Assembly (NCBI RefSeq): GCF_024713945.1
Contig: NW_027461523.1
Location: forward strand, 124,001-188,000
DNA length: 64,000 nucleotides
Direction of reading: 5' to 3'
Source: Dermatophagoides farinae
Taxonomy: Eukaryota > Arthropoda > Arachnida > Sarcoptiformes > Pyroglyphidae
The notes beneath the pieces were generated by a model that did no database searches, was not told the origin of the DNA, and saw only the letters and a list, made by a program, of their open reading frames with translations. This document shows positions 37,201-47,657 of this stretch, one piece after another. The translations under genes were made by a program, and so were the position numbers. The stretch's first letter is position 1. Every line of letters begins with the position of its first letter.

Positions 37201-40200
37201 GAAACTCCAGCGTGCTTACTTATCTTTGAACAATCCAGAAAGCTTTTGATCAAGGTTGGCAAGCTTGTTTTATCATTATCATTAACCAACTTAAGAACAC
37301 TTTCCAATATAGTTCAGGAATTGCTATGTTTCAGTAGTTTTACTAGTCTTGGTAAGATAACTACTGATCAAAACAATTTAAAGCTTTCTAATAGTAAAAA
37401 TAACATCGTTTCAAAAACTTTTCATCTGGATATGATTGAACTATATTTTTTTAGAGAAAATACCTTTAAAAACGAGCTAGATTTGGAAGTTGTTCAAAAA
37501 CTCGAATGCTTAACTTTAAATATAGAGAAAGATTCGAAAATGGATTTTAGTTTGCGATCAATAGATATATTTGTAGACGAATTACCTTTTTTCACAAACA
37601 GTCTTTTAGAAAATTTATCCTGCATTGACTATAGTAAGCACTATTATATCCAAGAATTAGCTGCTCTGACCAAAAAAGAAAACGATGTGTTTATAAACAG
37701 TCGCAAAGCGTGGCTGCAAAATTTATCTATGTCTATTAAAAACGAATTTATGAAAAATCGAACACGTAACCCAGATAGTTTTTTTGATGATAAACAAGAT
37801 CTTTTGAAATTCTTTAATTTTTACGTCTTAGTAGAAAACTATGGTTACAATGAAATAGCTAAAACGAGCAAGATTAGCCCGCTGTCGAGTTATATAAATG
37901 AAAACTATATAGATTCAAAGCAGCTTATTAAAGACGCATTTATGAATGTTTACATAAATAAATCCAAAAATGATCTCGATGTTAATTTCGTGATTAGTCA
38001 CGCTACTATTTCTACCGAATTCGAATTGATTTCAAACTTACTTTGCTTGATATCTAGATATGCGTTAGAAGTTCACCGAATTTTGTCATTATATAGGCAA
38101 AATTTGACACGACAAACTAACATACAAAAAAGTCAAAAAAGTTTTTGGATTCTAGACTTCTTGGGTAAGTTAACAATAGACGGAAAAATAATTTTGAAAA
38201 CTCAAACTACTGAATTATGCTCGGAAAAAAACCAATGGATTGAGATAAAAACGAGTGTTATCAATAAAATAAGATCTTTTTCAGTTTTAGTCCGGACTTG
38301 CCTTTTCAACTTTGTGTTCAAAATTTCATTAGAGAATTTATTAAAAGGAAGAGAGATGAATAAAAAGCACAAGTTAAAACAAGATTTGTCATCTTTTTGC
38401 TCTGTTAATAAATTTAAAATTCCTATTGATATTGGATATCAAGCGATGCAATTAAAAAGTATTGATATGCTCAAAGAAAATAATGCTGTCGATTCAAAGC
38501 TAAAGGTCTTAGCTGAAACGAATCTATATTTCGAAGGCAGTATACAAATTCTGACACCTTTAACAATGAGAAACAATTTTTTGAAAACACTGTGTCAGTT
38601 AACAATGAGGACACAATTTTTAAGTAAATTTGACTCTTTATTGATAGATCATTTGAGAAAACTTTTCATTGATTTCCCTAAAAAAAAAGAAGAAATGTCA
38701 ATAGTTGTGAACCAAACAAAACAAAAAGCGATTACTTATCATATTTCGCTTTATATAGATGAACTACAACTAGAATTACAAACAGAGAGTAACGCTGGCA
38801 TAAAAATTGCACTTAAAGAAATGTTTATTAACGACTCCAATGCTGACTTTGTATATATGTTAAAAGAATTGGACTGTGAAATTTATAATGGCATTACGAC
38901 TAGTAAAGTTGTATCAAAAATGAATGAAAATGAATTGTTTTTCAATTTGGTTTTTTTTAAAACAGTCAGTTTGAGCAGTGATTTAATGATCGAGAATTTT
39001 GATGATGTTTCAAAAAAAGCTATTTCTAGTCTTACGATTCAAAACTTCGTTTTTGAACTATCGCCTCTGTTTTTGTTACAATTGATGAAAATAAATGTTT
39101 ATGTTTCTTTTACAATTAACTATTTAGCTTCTATATACAGCCAGTATTTTCAGAAGGCCACTGAGATCAGTTATAAGAAATTAACCTTTGCTAAAAACAA
39201 ACACGAGGTTTTGACTAAGTTACTTTCGCAGAAAAAATTAAACAGAAAATCAATGAAAGTTTCTGCTACTTTCCGAAAAGAATGTGAGATGATAAATATT
39301 GGTAAATTTAATAGTAACAATGTTTTACAGGTTTACTCATTTGACTACATAAACTTTTACAAAGTTTATAGCAAACATCATATCTACAACGGATTGAGCA
39401 ACTTTTTGGCCTATGAATGCGACGAATTGATTTATGAGTTGATAGAACTTGACCGGGATTTAATGACCAGAAAAAACGATAATCATGACAGCACCAGATC
39501 ACAAATCATGGAGGAAAACACTGCCTTCTTTTGCTTTGCGAGAACATTTCAACTAAGCATACAGCGGTTTAAATTGAGCCTTGCCCCTAACATTAACGTC
39601 GAAAATGAAGTTAACCCACTTAACGTTGTAAACTGTCTAATAAAGCAGACGTATCTAATCAAAAAATCAAATAAAAACAAAGACATGATCTATCAACTAG
39701 TGAAAAAATTATTTGACGTAGAGGCTAATGTTAGATTATCAAGTTTTTTGGTTTTCCATATAAACATCAATAATTCGTCTTCCGATGCTAATTTAGAACT
39801 CAAAAAAAATTATTATAAAGTCAATTGCTGTTTTGAAAATGTTTTGGTCAAACTAAGGCACGATTTAATTAGTTCCTATCTTTCGACGTTAGTCGAAACA
39901 AGTAAACTAAAAAAATTGTTTTTGGCAAAAGACCATAAACAATCACTTGACTATATAGCTGAGCTGAGTGGGAAAAAATTGATTATCGATCAGATTCAAC
40001 AAACATACGCTCTTGAAAACAATCTGATTTTGAGTTTAATAGATAAAGTAAAAACATACGTTGTTAGTGGAGAAATAACTTTTAAGAATGTTTGCATAAC
40101 GCTAGAAGAAATAGTCTTTTTCAAACTCTGGTTTAATACAAACATAAACTTTTCGTTTAACGAAAAAAATGGCTTGAAGTGTCAATCACTAAACGAGTGG

Positions 40201-43200
40201 GATGATGCAGAATTACGCCTGAATTCGTTGCGAAGTTTAAGTGCTTTCAAAACTTCGATTGCTTACTTCATTAATAAGCAGATAAAAATAAAAAGCAATT
40301 TAAAGTTATCGTTCAATAACACTGAGTTAATCAAGTTAACGAATTTCGAAATAGTTGCAGAATTCGAAAATTCTAGCACAAAAATGATGATTAAAACAAA
40401 CAAAATTACGACTGTGAATTTTCCGCAAGACCTTTTCTTAAATTTGAGTGATCGTCTTGCGAACAATCCGTTTACGTTAAAATCTATTGTCACACCAAAC
40501 GAGTTTCACTCTTATTTAACGACAAGTAAAATGCTGTTATTAATTAACAATACTTCAAACGACGTAGTACTTATATTTTCAGAGCGTTCAAACCAAAATT
40601 TCACGTTTACCCAGAAATCTATTAATTTATTTAGCACTTGTTTAGTAACGTTGAACCCGTGTTTTATACTCACTTGCAATGAAAAAATGATGATTTTCGT
40701 GCACAGATCATCTACACTTTATGGTATTTCCATACAAGAGATGCGAGTGTTTTTAAGCAGGCATTTCAAAAAAGAGAAGTTTAAAAAAATTATTCGAGAG
40801 TTTTATGACATCAAAAAAAATTATTGTATTGTTAAAAAAGCTTGGTTTGACATATATTGTAAAAGCGAAACTGATTTATTAAAGTTAAATTTGTACAATG
40901 ACAAGATTTGCCGACTAGAAGCATGTTTGATCATATACTCATTCGGTATTGAAATAGTCAGCATCACTGCTTGCGAAAAAATAGACTTACTTAAAATAAG
41001 CGAATGTGTCTTCTATTCACCTTCTAAGATCAATATGGATTTGCCACTGGAGCTTACAATTGTAGTAAATGAGAAAAACGTAAAAATAGTATTGAAGCAA
41101 GCAGTTGAAGAAAAAGTAAACTTTATGAATAATTTCTGTTATAGCTACTTAAAGACTACTAAAAGTATAAGAATAGTGCTTGCAAAAATTTTAGATACTA
41201 GTGAAGCAATAAAAATTAATGCTAAATACAGATTCTACGAAAATTACATTACTCTTGAATCGAACCAAACAGAATCAATTGTAGCAAAGGTCGATAATAA
41301 TAAATTTAAGATATGTGATGCTTTGAAACTTGACCAAGGAGTCATATGCAATTTTACTTTGCAACACAAACAAATACAAAACTTGTTACGACATAGTCTG
41401 ATCAATTGTTCTGCCTCCGCTACGCTAATAAACATTTCTATAAAACGCATTACAAATTTAAAAGTAGTTCTAAATGAGCCTTGTGAAATATGGCAAATAA
41501 ACGACGATTTAACAAAATACGTAGTGCCAGCAAATTTTGACAACACTTATTATATAGAAACGGCTAAGAATGTCTTTTTCGAGCTCAGATTAAAACAAGA
41601 ATCTGCCAGGTTTCAAATTAATTGGCAATGTAAAAGTGAGTTGATCGGGTATCATATTTTCCCGATTAGCGGCCCTGTTTCATTAATCCGTGTAAATAAC
41701 ACCTACTTGATAGTTTCTAGTTTTATTTTTAGCAATTTGAGCAAACATTCTATCAGTCTGAGGCTTGGGGAACGGTGCATACCAGTTGAAAAGTCTGAAT
41801 CGTTAAGCTTATTTGGTTATTACATTACGAATTCAAACTCAGACAATCGGTTACAGACATCCGGTGAGCAAAGTGTATCAAATCATAATAATCATTATGA
41901 TCAGTTGAGTGAAATACCAGAGTTTAAATACGTTTATGGCGTAAAAAAAAACGCAAAATTCCTTAGCAATATGCTTTTCGAGCTAACAACCGGTTTTTAT
42001 CTAGATTTTAACTTTGCTAAAACGCCTGTTGCCTTGACATCGATAATGAAAAAACAGATCGTGGACAAAAACTATGGCATGTTTTTGTCGCTTGAAATTA
42101 AGATTAATTCCATATTGGGAGGATGTAGTTTTATTTGTTTAGAGGATTCATTTAGCGATAATCAAGTTTTTATTCAGAATAACTCGAGTTTTCTCTTGAA
42201 AGTATTCATGATGGTGGCGAGTAAAAATGAAAAAACAAAAAAAACACGGAATAAAGATTTGCCTTCGTTTGAAATTCAGCCATATGAAACAGAAACAATT
42301 GTTTATAAGGATAGGTTTGTCCAGACGCTTGCAAAACGATTACATTCGATTTCTTTTCTAACACAAAAAGCTCCAGAGAAAAAATCTGATATGTCTTTGA
42401 CCTTAAACAACGTTAGTCAATGTGCGTTACAACATCAAAAAATGGCTGAAAAACTTTTTACACCATACAGAAAAAACAAAACAGATCTTAAAGAGTTTGA
42501 AGAAGTATTCCATCTAAATTTTAGTTCGATTACATTGAAGCCCTATTATGTAATTCTGCTGCTATTTGAAAAAAAGAGTTACCTATTAACATTAGAAGAT
42601 AGCGTGATCACCATAGAAAGTGTCTCATTCCCTTGTGTCAATTTCGACACCATTTTCTTTGTATCGGCGAATGGTAGTAAACAAATAAAATCGAACTTAG
42701 CCATGTTTGCTGAACTCCAACAATTCAATTCAGTTTACAGAGATTTTATAAATTCGTTAAATTTATATGTGAAGTTTTATTCAAAGTTGAACGAGAGAAA
42801 ACACCGCCTTCCGCCTTGTGAAACGCATTTGAAAAAAAATACGAAAAAATACGTAGATGTGGATGATAAAAGTTTGCGTGAACTTACATATGAGAAACTG
42901 GTTGAACATTGGTACCAGGAAAGTTTAAACAAATTAATCTTACAGGAGGTTAGCTTAGAGTATTTAGATACAAAACAGGATGAAAGACTTCAAGCTTATG
43001 ATGATTTCTTTTCCCCTGTCAAGTTTGAGATAAGAATAATGGTAGCCAAAACTTTGAATTTGGTCTACTTCACCGCTATGGAAAATAAGATTATTTTTTC
43101 GACGAGCATGAAAGTACTAAAGTTTGGCATGAGTTTAAATTTTTCGTCGAAGTATAACAAAACCTACTTGCTGTATTTAGCAGCTCATAATTGCGCGGAT

Positions 43201-43629
43201 GAACAAGACGTTTTAGCAAAGTTAATTGCTGTCGGAGCGGCTGACCGCTTTTTTGGTTGCCGACTTAAAAGTCAAACATTGAAAACTATATTGTGCACTA
43301 AAACATTGTGCCTCGAATCTGAATATTTCAGATTTTTGCTTCGAGACGTTGATTTACAAAGTACCGTACAAGTGTACTTGTGGAGTGATAACATAAAAAT
43401 TATAATAAAGCGCTGCGTGATTTACGTAAGCAAATTTGCATTGGAAAGTTTGAAGCTTTTATTTATTCTTTATACACTGGTAAAGTCATGGTTTTTGACA
43501 TCGCGTACAACTATAAACCAAAAGATCGTTTGGCAAGTGAAATGTTTCTTCATATCGTTAAACAAACTTGTAGTGTATAAATGGATACGGATTCCGATTA
43601 AAAATATTTTGATAAAGACGAAGAAATAG
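34300..43629 (+). CDS. VPS13: VPS13-family bridge-like lipid transfer protein
   Basis: 3109 residues in one exon of 9.3 kb. The N-terminus is a chorein domain: ICESLLTRFLVLTHLEKDQTSSLIWKNAHIKPQII...LPIHVESIVRKIFLNF, matching Vps13 position by position in outline. The body is the repeated beta-strand groove (RBG) of these proteins. A later region with SKHSISLRLGERCIPV and LFGYYI (about 2480-2510) fits the SHR-BD/VAB part. The C-terminus ends with a hydrophobic, helical segment of about 60 residues rather than a full VPS13 adaptor/PH end. Such proteins move phospholipids between membranes at contact sites. Its stop codon directly abuts the stop of the phosphofructokinase gene, with no base between. 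Confidence 0.85.
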   Translation: MVIKFQIREICESLLTRFLVLTHLEKDQTSSLIWKNAHIKPQIIIDWLKLPIHVESIVRKIFLNFHTVDAQNAMAEINIYDVFICIQLEKIEVFFQSEEFGPFLQNLRLGKHNSPESQFFIGQVLKWVLPFTSYISVQIKNLHIRFEYFSESEEILNIPATNKYRCGKAFGLTFPKISFTNLVLDASANCYIDSQNFATTVFSINSDKWFAKYWFGEHLSGHVESDHVHSNHKKSSFLRDKTLYFMLKLLRFQVKISSSPTLQLSVNILENQSIKVNSKAVDAFVDLFVFRRVMQNRLNALVLQKIYENAYCAYYFLSFTSVQTRPKFLWSKLRLLLTIRKHVNNIKKYLFSPYVIYLLKARASLNIAYKLRQVGLSAVQPEIDKLLIDPCVPVELINIWEKSLLYENSSSLINNVKTKVLSSFSIIKNAMSQSFMSRFSSLQHEAQKEPKRASDHDQANKQEQLLSEFGFFVEMKTFEIIYEINQQLCSLHINNFKLSSEKLFTKLTLLIESTKCFLRNLCPSETVSYELLDVFKLNIDHVENININKIDCLNSTNITLKKLSLTIADYDNIKITSLLRYLFNLYFVFHRVRLYTSRTISILDISANEAVVQQNELYDESEDKIKSFVLHSKRYAIAKNITLWKNNYGPKVCLKMNLSLQIDQIKLYLFDQFKIMKVSCFYDFVQSCGYGSIKSLKCNNNYILSDLFTSIKTQPDFNNKNNKCYLQLYLARLELSVSACKLALLNNVFNDFLYDCFTHHQIEITDISKNIHKTNAVCAIEVLYTILNVDNLAICNIETGVDLYMFFKDAVCSFWLYNYFDSQPVQMCYINFGKWLHQINTENDFIEFKKIFMAEMGDLIFSKLEEITFENNCTSIKAKDTIILVLQKFLLSKKTQSFSTLRKKGNPMKLADCNMKISMIKLEYFSVTNLLLTVCKFSVSTDNGFIVALIKTMSVKIRNSILLHSGTETPACLLIFEQSRKLLIKVGKLVLSLSLTNLRTLSNIVQELLCFSSFTSLGKITTDQNNLKLSNSKNNIVSKTFHLDMIELYFFRENTFKNELDLEVVQKLECLTLNIEKDSKMDFSLRSIDIFVDELPFFTNSLLENLSCIDYSKHYYIQELAALTKKENDVFINSRKAWLQNLSMSIKNEFMKNRTRNPDSFFDDKQDLLKFFNFYVLVENYGYNEIAKTSKISPLSSYINENYIDSKQLIKDAFMNVYINKSKNDLDVNFVISHATISTEFELISNLLCLISRYALEVHRILSLYRQNLTRQTNIQKSQKSFWILDFLGKLTIDGKIILKTQTTELCSEKNQWIEIKTSVINKIRSFSVLVRTCLFNFVFKISLENLLKGREMNKKHKLKQDLSSFCSVNKFKIPIDIGYQAMQLKSIDMLKENNAVDSKLKVLAETNLYFEGSIQILTPLTMRNNFLKTLCQLTMRTQFLSKFDSLLIDHLRKLFIDFPKKKEEMSIVVNQTKQKAITYHISLYIDELQLELQTESNAGIKIALKEMFINDSNADFVYMLKELDCEIYNGITTSKVVSKMNENELFFNLVFFKTVSLSSDLMIENFDDVSKKAISSLTIQNFVFELSPLFLLQLMKINVYVSFTINYLASIYSQYFQKATEISYKKLTFAKNKHEVLTKLLSQKKLNRKSMKVSATFRKECEMINIGKFNSNNVLQVYSFDYINFYKVYSKHHIYNGLSNFLAYECDELIYELIELDRDLMTRKNDNHDSTRSQIMEENTAFFCFARTFQLSIQRFKLSLAPNINVENEVNPLNVVNCLIKQTYLIKKSNKNKDMIYQLVKKLFDVEANVRLSSFLVFHININNSSSDANLELKKNYYKVNCCFENVLVKLRHDLISSYLSTLVETSKLKKLFLAKDHKQSLDYIAELSGKKLIIDQIQQTYALENNLILSLIDKVKTYVVSGEITFKNVCITLEEIVFFKLWFNTNINFSFNEKNGLKCQSLNEWDDAELRLNSLRSLSAFKTSIAYFINKQIKIKSNLKLSFNNTELIKLTNFEIVAEFENSSTKMMIKTNKITTVNFPQDLFLNLSDRLANNPFTLKSIVTPNEFHSYLTTSKMLLLINNTSNDVVLIFSERSNQNFTFTQKSINLFSTCLVTLNPCFILTCNEKMMIFVHRSSTLYGISIQEMRVFLSRHFKKEKFKKIIREFYDIKKNYCIVKKAWFDIYCKSETDLLKLNLYNDKICRLEACLIIYSFGIEIVSITACEKIDLLKISECVFYSPSKINMDLPLELTIVVNEKNVKIVLKQAVEEKVNFMNNFCYSYLKTTKSIRIVLAKILDTSEAIKINAKYRFYENYITLESNQTESIVAKVDNNKFKICDALKLDQGVICNFTLQHKQIQNLLRHSLINCSASATLINISIKRITNLKVVLNEPCEIWQINDDLTKYVVPANFDNTYYIETAKNVFFELRLKQESARFQINWQCKSELIGYHIFPISGPVSLIRVNNTYLIVSSFIFSNLSKHSISLRLGERCIPVEKSESLSLFGYYITNSNSDNRLQTSGEQSVSNHNNHYDQLSEIPEFKYVYGVKKNAKFLSNMLFELTTGFYLDFNFAKTPVALTSIMKKQIVDKNYGMFLSLEIKINSILGGCSFICLEDSFSDNQVFIQNNSSFLLKVFMMVASKNEKTKKTRNKDLPSFEIQPYETETIVYKDRFVQTLAKRLHSISFLTQKAPEKKSDMSLTLNNVSQCALQHQKMAEKLFTPYRKNKTDLKEFEEVFHLNFSSITLKPYYVILLLFEKKSYLLTLEDSVITIESVSFPCVNFDTIFFVSANGSKQIKSNLAMFAELQQFNSVYRDFINSLNLYVKFYSKLNERKHRLPPCETHLKKNTKKYVDVDDKSLRELTYEKLVEHWYQESLNKLILQEVSLEYLDTKQDERLQAYDDFFSPVKFEIRIMVAKTLNLVYFTAMENKIIFSTSMKVLKFGMSLNFSSKYNKTYLLYLAAHNCADEQDVLAKLIAVGAADRFFGCRLKSQTLKTILCTKTLCLESEYFRFLLRDVDLQSTVQVYLWSDNIKIIIKRCVIYVSKFALESLKLLFILYTLVKSWFLTSRTTINQKIVWQVKCFFISLNKLVVYKWIRIPIKNILIKTKK

Positions 43630-46600
43630 CTAATTGGCGTCAAATTCTTCGCTATATGCTGTGTCTTCGATAGATTCAAAAAACTTCTTTGAGTTTATGT
43701 GTTTGGTTAAGTCGTTTTCATGATACCGCAAAGAAAGCAGACTGTACAAACTCGTGTAAGCATATTTTAAAAATGCTTCGTCTACCCCGAAGTCGGTAGA
43801 TTTCCTTAATAGATTAGTAAATTTGTAAACGTCTTTTAACATGAAATAGTAGTCTTTTTGCTCTTCAAAAAGAACTCTGTGAATTTGTAAGTTGAGTTTT
43901 CCCCAAAATTGAATGGGTCCTGGGTTTTGATAATGATCGATATTGATCCATTTGCGGCGATTGAGCTTTAATTTGCGTAGGGCTTTACTATCTAGCGGGA
44001 TTTCAGCGTTGTTTATAATGGGTCTCTCATAGTTGTCTTTAGAGTTGTAGCTGTCCGACAAGAAGTTTAAGGATTGCTGTGTGCTCGATACGCGCAGTAT
44101 AGAATTGAACGGAATAGCACCGACTTTCCAGTCAGAAATCGGCCCGCATAAGCCTCGGACCGAAATCAAATATCCGTTTAACGAATTTTCAACGGCGATG
44201 GACGCGGCATACCCGTTGGTATATGCGAGCGAACAGTCAAAATTTGTGGGCATAGCTGAGCGGCCTTGATAACCGAAGTAGTGACATATACATTGAAAAG
44301 TTCCCGTGTATTTTCCGAGTTTAGCTCGTTTGTTCAACTCGTGTTTTACCATCTCAGAAAGCAAAACATCGGTTTCCACAAACGATTCTCGTAATTCTGG
44401 ATCTCTTACAAGAAGCGAGGATCTGAAATAATCAGGCAGAGAATTCCAAATGGCTCTGCTGTACGAAGAAAGCCGGTTTTCAATGCTTGAAACGTTCACT
44501 GAGCCGAATTCAGATTTTAAATTAGATGATGACTCTGGATTCAAACAGATATTGTCTATTTCCTCCATGAGCAACTTCATTGTCGGCAAATGATACCACA
44601 AACCGTCTGGAATTAAAATTGTTCCAAAATTTCTTGGAGGCTCAGACTCATTTGTTGGATTAGATCTGACACAAATAGTGTCGGCGATGTCTTGAACAAC
44701 GTCGTTAATTGTTTTTTGGCTGGAACCATATTCTTCAGAAATAACCACAAAATTGGGTTTTGTTTGAAGTGCACATTCTAAAACCTCATTACTTGGACGC
44801 TTTCCCATGAGTCTGACAAAATGCCAGTATTTAGGCATCGAAGCAGCATCTGATAAAACATTTCCTATTAACGAGGCATAGAGCTTGGAAGCCGTATTGA
44901 AACCTATATTGCATTCAAGAAGTTCGTGTGTTATATTATTGCTAGCTGTTGCCGCAATCCCTACAATTGAACATCTGGCTTTGATTGAGCTCAAGTGTTC
45001 AGCTAAGTAAGCAGCCTCAGTCATCGCCAACGAAGATCCTACAATGATTAACCCTGATAGTTCGAGTTTTTTAAGGTTTGAGCATATTTTTTCCGTGAAC
45101 ATATCTTGAAAAATAATATGTTCGTTCGTTCGACCAATTAAATCAGCTCCTCCTAAATTTCGGAATTTTTTAATAATGTTTTCATTCAATATTGTGTAGT
45201 CATTATTAAGCAAGCCGTGAGATCCAAACTTAAAACCATACAAAGTACCTTTCTTTTTCATTATGTAATCAAACGCGCCCCATATTATATTGTGAATTCC
45301 AGGAGATTGCCTGGATAATATAACAATTCCGACGCGGAAGTCTGACCTGTGAATTTTTTCCTCTTTTTTATTGAGCTCGTATAAGTAGAATTTGTTTTCT
45401 ATGCACAAATTTGCATAGTGTTTGAAGACCATTTTCCGTATATAACTGTCTTTGATCGTGTATTGCGTAGACTTTAGGAAAGCCAAATTAGGTTCTTGCA
45501 ATATTCTAGGTAACTCAGGTTTGTATTTGAGTCTTAAAGATTGTAGTTTGCTATATGTATATTTCATAGATTTAGCAAAAGCTAGGTCTTGGCTTTTATT
45601 ATGAACCGATTCATCGCAAAGCAAATCTGCTAACGTTGGATTAGACACGTAGTAACATGTTTCGTCACACAAGGGCCCACTGAACTGTATTGGGCCAGGT
45701 GATACATAAAGATCATTCAATCGCCAGACTTTTCGAGCAGTTTTGAACAAGCGGTAAAGTTCGCTCTTAGTATCGACGAGTTGCCTTATTATTCCTGGAA
45801 TTCGGTTTCCTTGAATTGTTATCATATGCATGATGCGTGGAAATGGGATCCCCAATGGTTTCCAATTTTCTACCTTGTCATGTAAATTTTTAATACAGGT
45901 AAGGTAACCGTTTAGATTCTTTAAAATTAAATGTAGTGACAGATGCCCTAAACTGTAGCAGTAGTTACAGTCGAAGTTTGATGGTATAGCACATCGTCCT
46001 TCATATCCAAAATAATGATGGGTAGAATTCCAACTGATTTTTCGCTTGATAAGCTCTTTGTTAACAAGTTCTATTAAAAGTCTTTCCGTTGCTATTTTAG
46101 CTACCTGTACATAACCGCTAGCTTCTCGATCGCCTAATAGTTGTTCTTGGATTTCAATTGGTAAAAACTGCCATAACGTTTTCGACGGTTCTGATAATTT
46201 TTCAATATCTACTTTGAGATATTTTCCAAGTAGAACAGTAAGTTCTTCAAGTAAAATATTTACTTCGTTTATGAATCCAATTAATCCTTCGCTAATTAAA
46301 ATAATTCCATATGGTTTCCCAATTTTGGTCCGTTCTTCAATTAGATCGGCAATTGTCAACGTAATATCTTTTAATGTAACCTTGCCTTCTTCAATTTCTT
46401 CTCCAATGAAAATAAGGTTTGGATGTGTTTGTAACGCTGTTTCAAGAGTTAAATGACTAGCAGTTCTACCCATTATCCGAATGAAATGCCATACACCTTG
46501 GCCAGATCTTACGTCAGTACAAAGGTTTCCAACTAGTTCTGAGTAAGTTTTAGAAGCTGTGTCGAAACCAAATGATATTTCAATAGCTTCATTCTTTAAA

Positions 46601-47436
46601 TCTCCATCAATTGTTTTTGGAATTCCGATAATATTGCATTTGCAGATTGGATCCGAAGCGCACCATTCTGCTAAAATAGCAGCGTTTGAATTCGATCCAT
46701 CTCCACCGACAATTACCAGTCCCGACAGATTTAATTTTTCAAGCGTGTCAAGGACTTGTTGCTTGTTCGACGCGTTTACTTTTGCTCTTCCACTCCACAA
46801 AAAGTCAAATCCTCCAGAATTTCTAAAACCTTCTATATTTTCGTCATTTATTATAATGAAATTTTCTTTTAACAGACCGTCAAGTCCACTTTTGAATCCA
46901 ATTAATTTTGATTTATCATTATACTGTTTTAAAAGATCATATAAACCGGTGATAACGTTGTGACCCGCAGGAGCCGGACCTCCGGATAGTAAAATACCCA
47001 CATTAATAGGGTCATTCGCTTTTTGGTCGTTAGTGCTTCTCGACTTCAGTTCGATAATTTTATTTTTAAAAGTGATGGGAAAATACGACTTAATTTCTTC
47101 GGGATCAAGTTGCAGTAAGTTCTTTAATTCAATTTCCGATATTTCAACATTAAAAGTTTTTAAGATCGACGGCGTTTTAGGTTCAAATTTTAGCCGTTCG
47201 TGTTGGAGAGGAGAAAAATTTTTTTTTGTAGTTCGAGATAGTTTGGGTGTTGAAAGAATGTCAAAGTTACAATACGCATCACGATTTTCTTTTTTTTCAA
47301 ACGAGTTAAAATTTAAATTCAAGCCGCCTTCTTCAACAGAATACGAATTCGTGTTGAACGTAGCTTCTATTGCGTCAACTAATTCCGGGTTTTCGGAAAT
47401 GAATGTATTTTGACGCGATTTATCTAATTGGCTCAT
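43630..47436 (-). CDS. Fused beta-alpha phosphofructokinase
   Basis: 1268 residues with two tandem PFK domains, the layout of apicomplexan PFK and of plant PPi-PFK beta and alpha chains joined. The N-terminal half is catalytic: GILLSGGPAPAGHN, GLVIVGGDGSNSNAA, IIGIPKTIDGDLKN with the catalytic aspartates, IRIMGRTASHLTLETALQTHPN, and GYEGRCAIPSNFDC. The C-terminal half keeps the frame of the fold (VGIAATASNNITHE in place of the PKTIDGD block), lacks those aspartates, and is presumably regulatory. Donor markers conflict: PPi enzymes usually have GGDD and PKTIDGD, but here the first motif is GGDG (ATP-like) and the second PKTID (PPi-like). The reaction is fructose-6-phosphate to fructose-1,6-bisphosphate in glycolysis. 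The gene converges on VPS13 with zero spacing. Confidence 0.93.
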   Translation of the reverse strand: MSQLDKSRQNTFISENPELVDAIEATFNTNSYSVEEGGLNLNFNSFEKKENRDAYCNFDILSTPKLSRTTKKNFSPLQHERLKFEPKTPSILKTFNVEISEIELKNLLQLDPEEIKSYFPITFKNKIIELKSRSTNDQKANDPINVGILLSGGPAPAGHNVITGLYDLLKQYNDKSKLIGFKSGLDGLLKENFIIINDENIEGFRNSGGFDFLWSGRAKVNASNKQQVLDTLEKLNLSGLVIVGGDGSNSNAAILAEWCASDPICKCNIIGIPKTIDGDLKNEAIEISFGFDTASKTYSELVGNLCTDVRSGQGVWHFIRIMGRTASHLTLETALQTHPNLIFIGEEIEEGKVTLKDITLTIADLIEERTKIGKPYGIILISEGLIGFINEVNILLEELTVLLGKYLKVDIEKLSEPSKTLWQFLPIEIQEQLLGDREASGYVQVAKIATERLLIELVNKELIKRKISWNSTHHYFGYEGRCAIPSNFDCNYCYSLGHLSLHLILKNLNGYLTCIKNLHDKVENWKPLGIPFPRIMHMITIQGNRIPGIIRQLVDTKSELYRLFKTARKVWRLNDLYVSPGPIQFSGPLCDETCYYVSNPTLADLLCDESVHNKSQDLAFAKSMKYTYSKLQSLRLKYKPELPRILQEPNLAFLKSTQYTIKDSYIRKMVFKHYANLCIENKFYLYELNKKEEKIHRSDFRVGIVILSRQSPGIHNIIWGAFDYIMKKKGTLYGFKFGSHGLLNNDYTILNENIIKKFRNLGGADLIGRTNEHIIFQDMFTEKICSNLKKLELSGLIIVGSSLAMTEAAYLAEHLSSIKARCSIVGIAATASNNITHELLECNIGFNTASKLYASLIGNVLSDAASMPKYWHFVRLMGKRPSNEVLECALQTKPNFVVISEEYGSSQKTINDVVQDIADTICVRSNPTNESEPPRNFGTILIPDGLWYHLPTMKLLMEEIDNICLNPESSSNLKSEFGSVNVSSIENRLSSYSRAIWNSLPDYFRSSLLVRDPELRESFVETDVLLSEMVKHELNKRAKLGKYTGTFQCICHYFGYQGRSAMPTNFDCSLAYTNGYAASIAVENSLNGYLISVRGLCGPISDWKVGAIPFNSILRVSSTQQSLNFLSDSYNSKDNYERPIINNAEIPLDSKALRKLKLNRRKWINIDHYQNPGPIQFWGKLNLQIHRVLFEEQKDYYFMLKDVYKFTNLLRKSTDFGVDEAFLKYAYTSLYSLLSLRYHENDLTKHINSKKFFESIEDTAYSEEFDAN

Positions 47437-47657
47437 TTTTGATCTTATCTATAACGAAAATATATGCATGCATTTTTACACTTTAGATTAGTTTATATGA
47501 CTAATATTTTTTTTGTATTATGTGCCTTTTCTTTTAGCATTACAAAACAGAAAAGTAAGTTTTACATTTTTCAGCATTATTATTGTTAAATTGTTTTGAT
47601 TAATATTGAAAGTCTAATTGCTTTGTTGAAGGATGTCTTTACATTTTTATATGTAGT

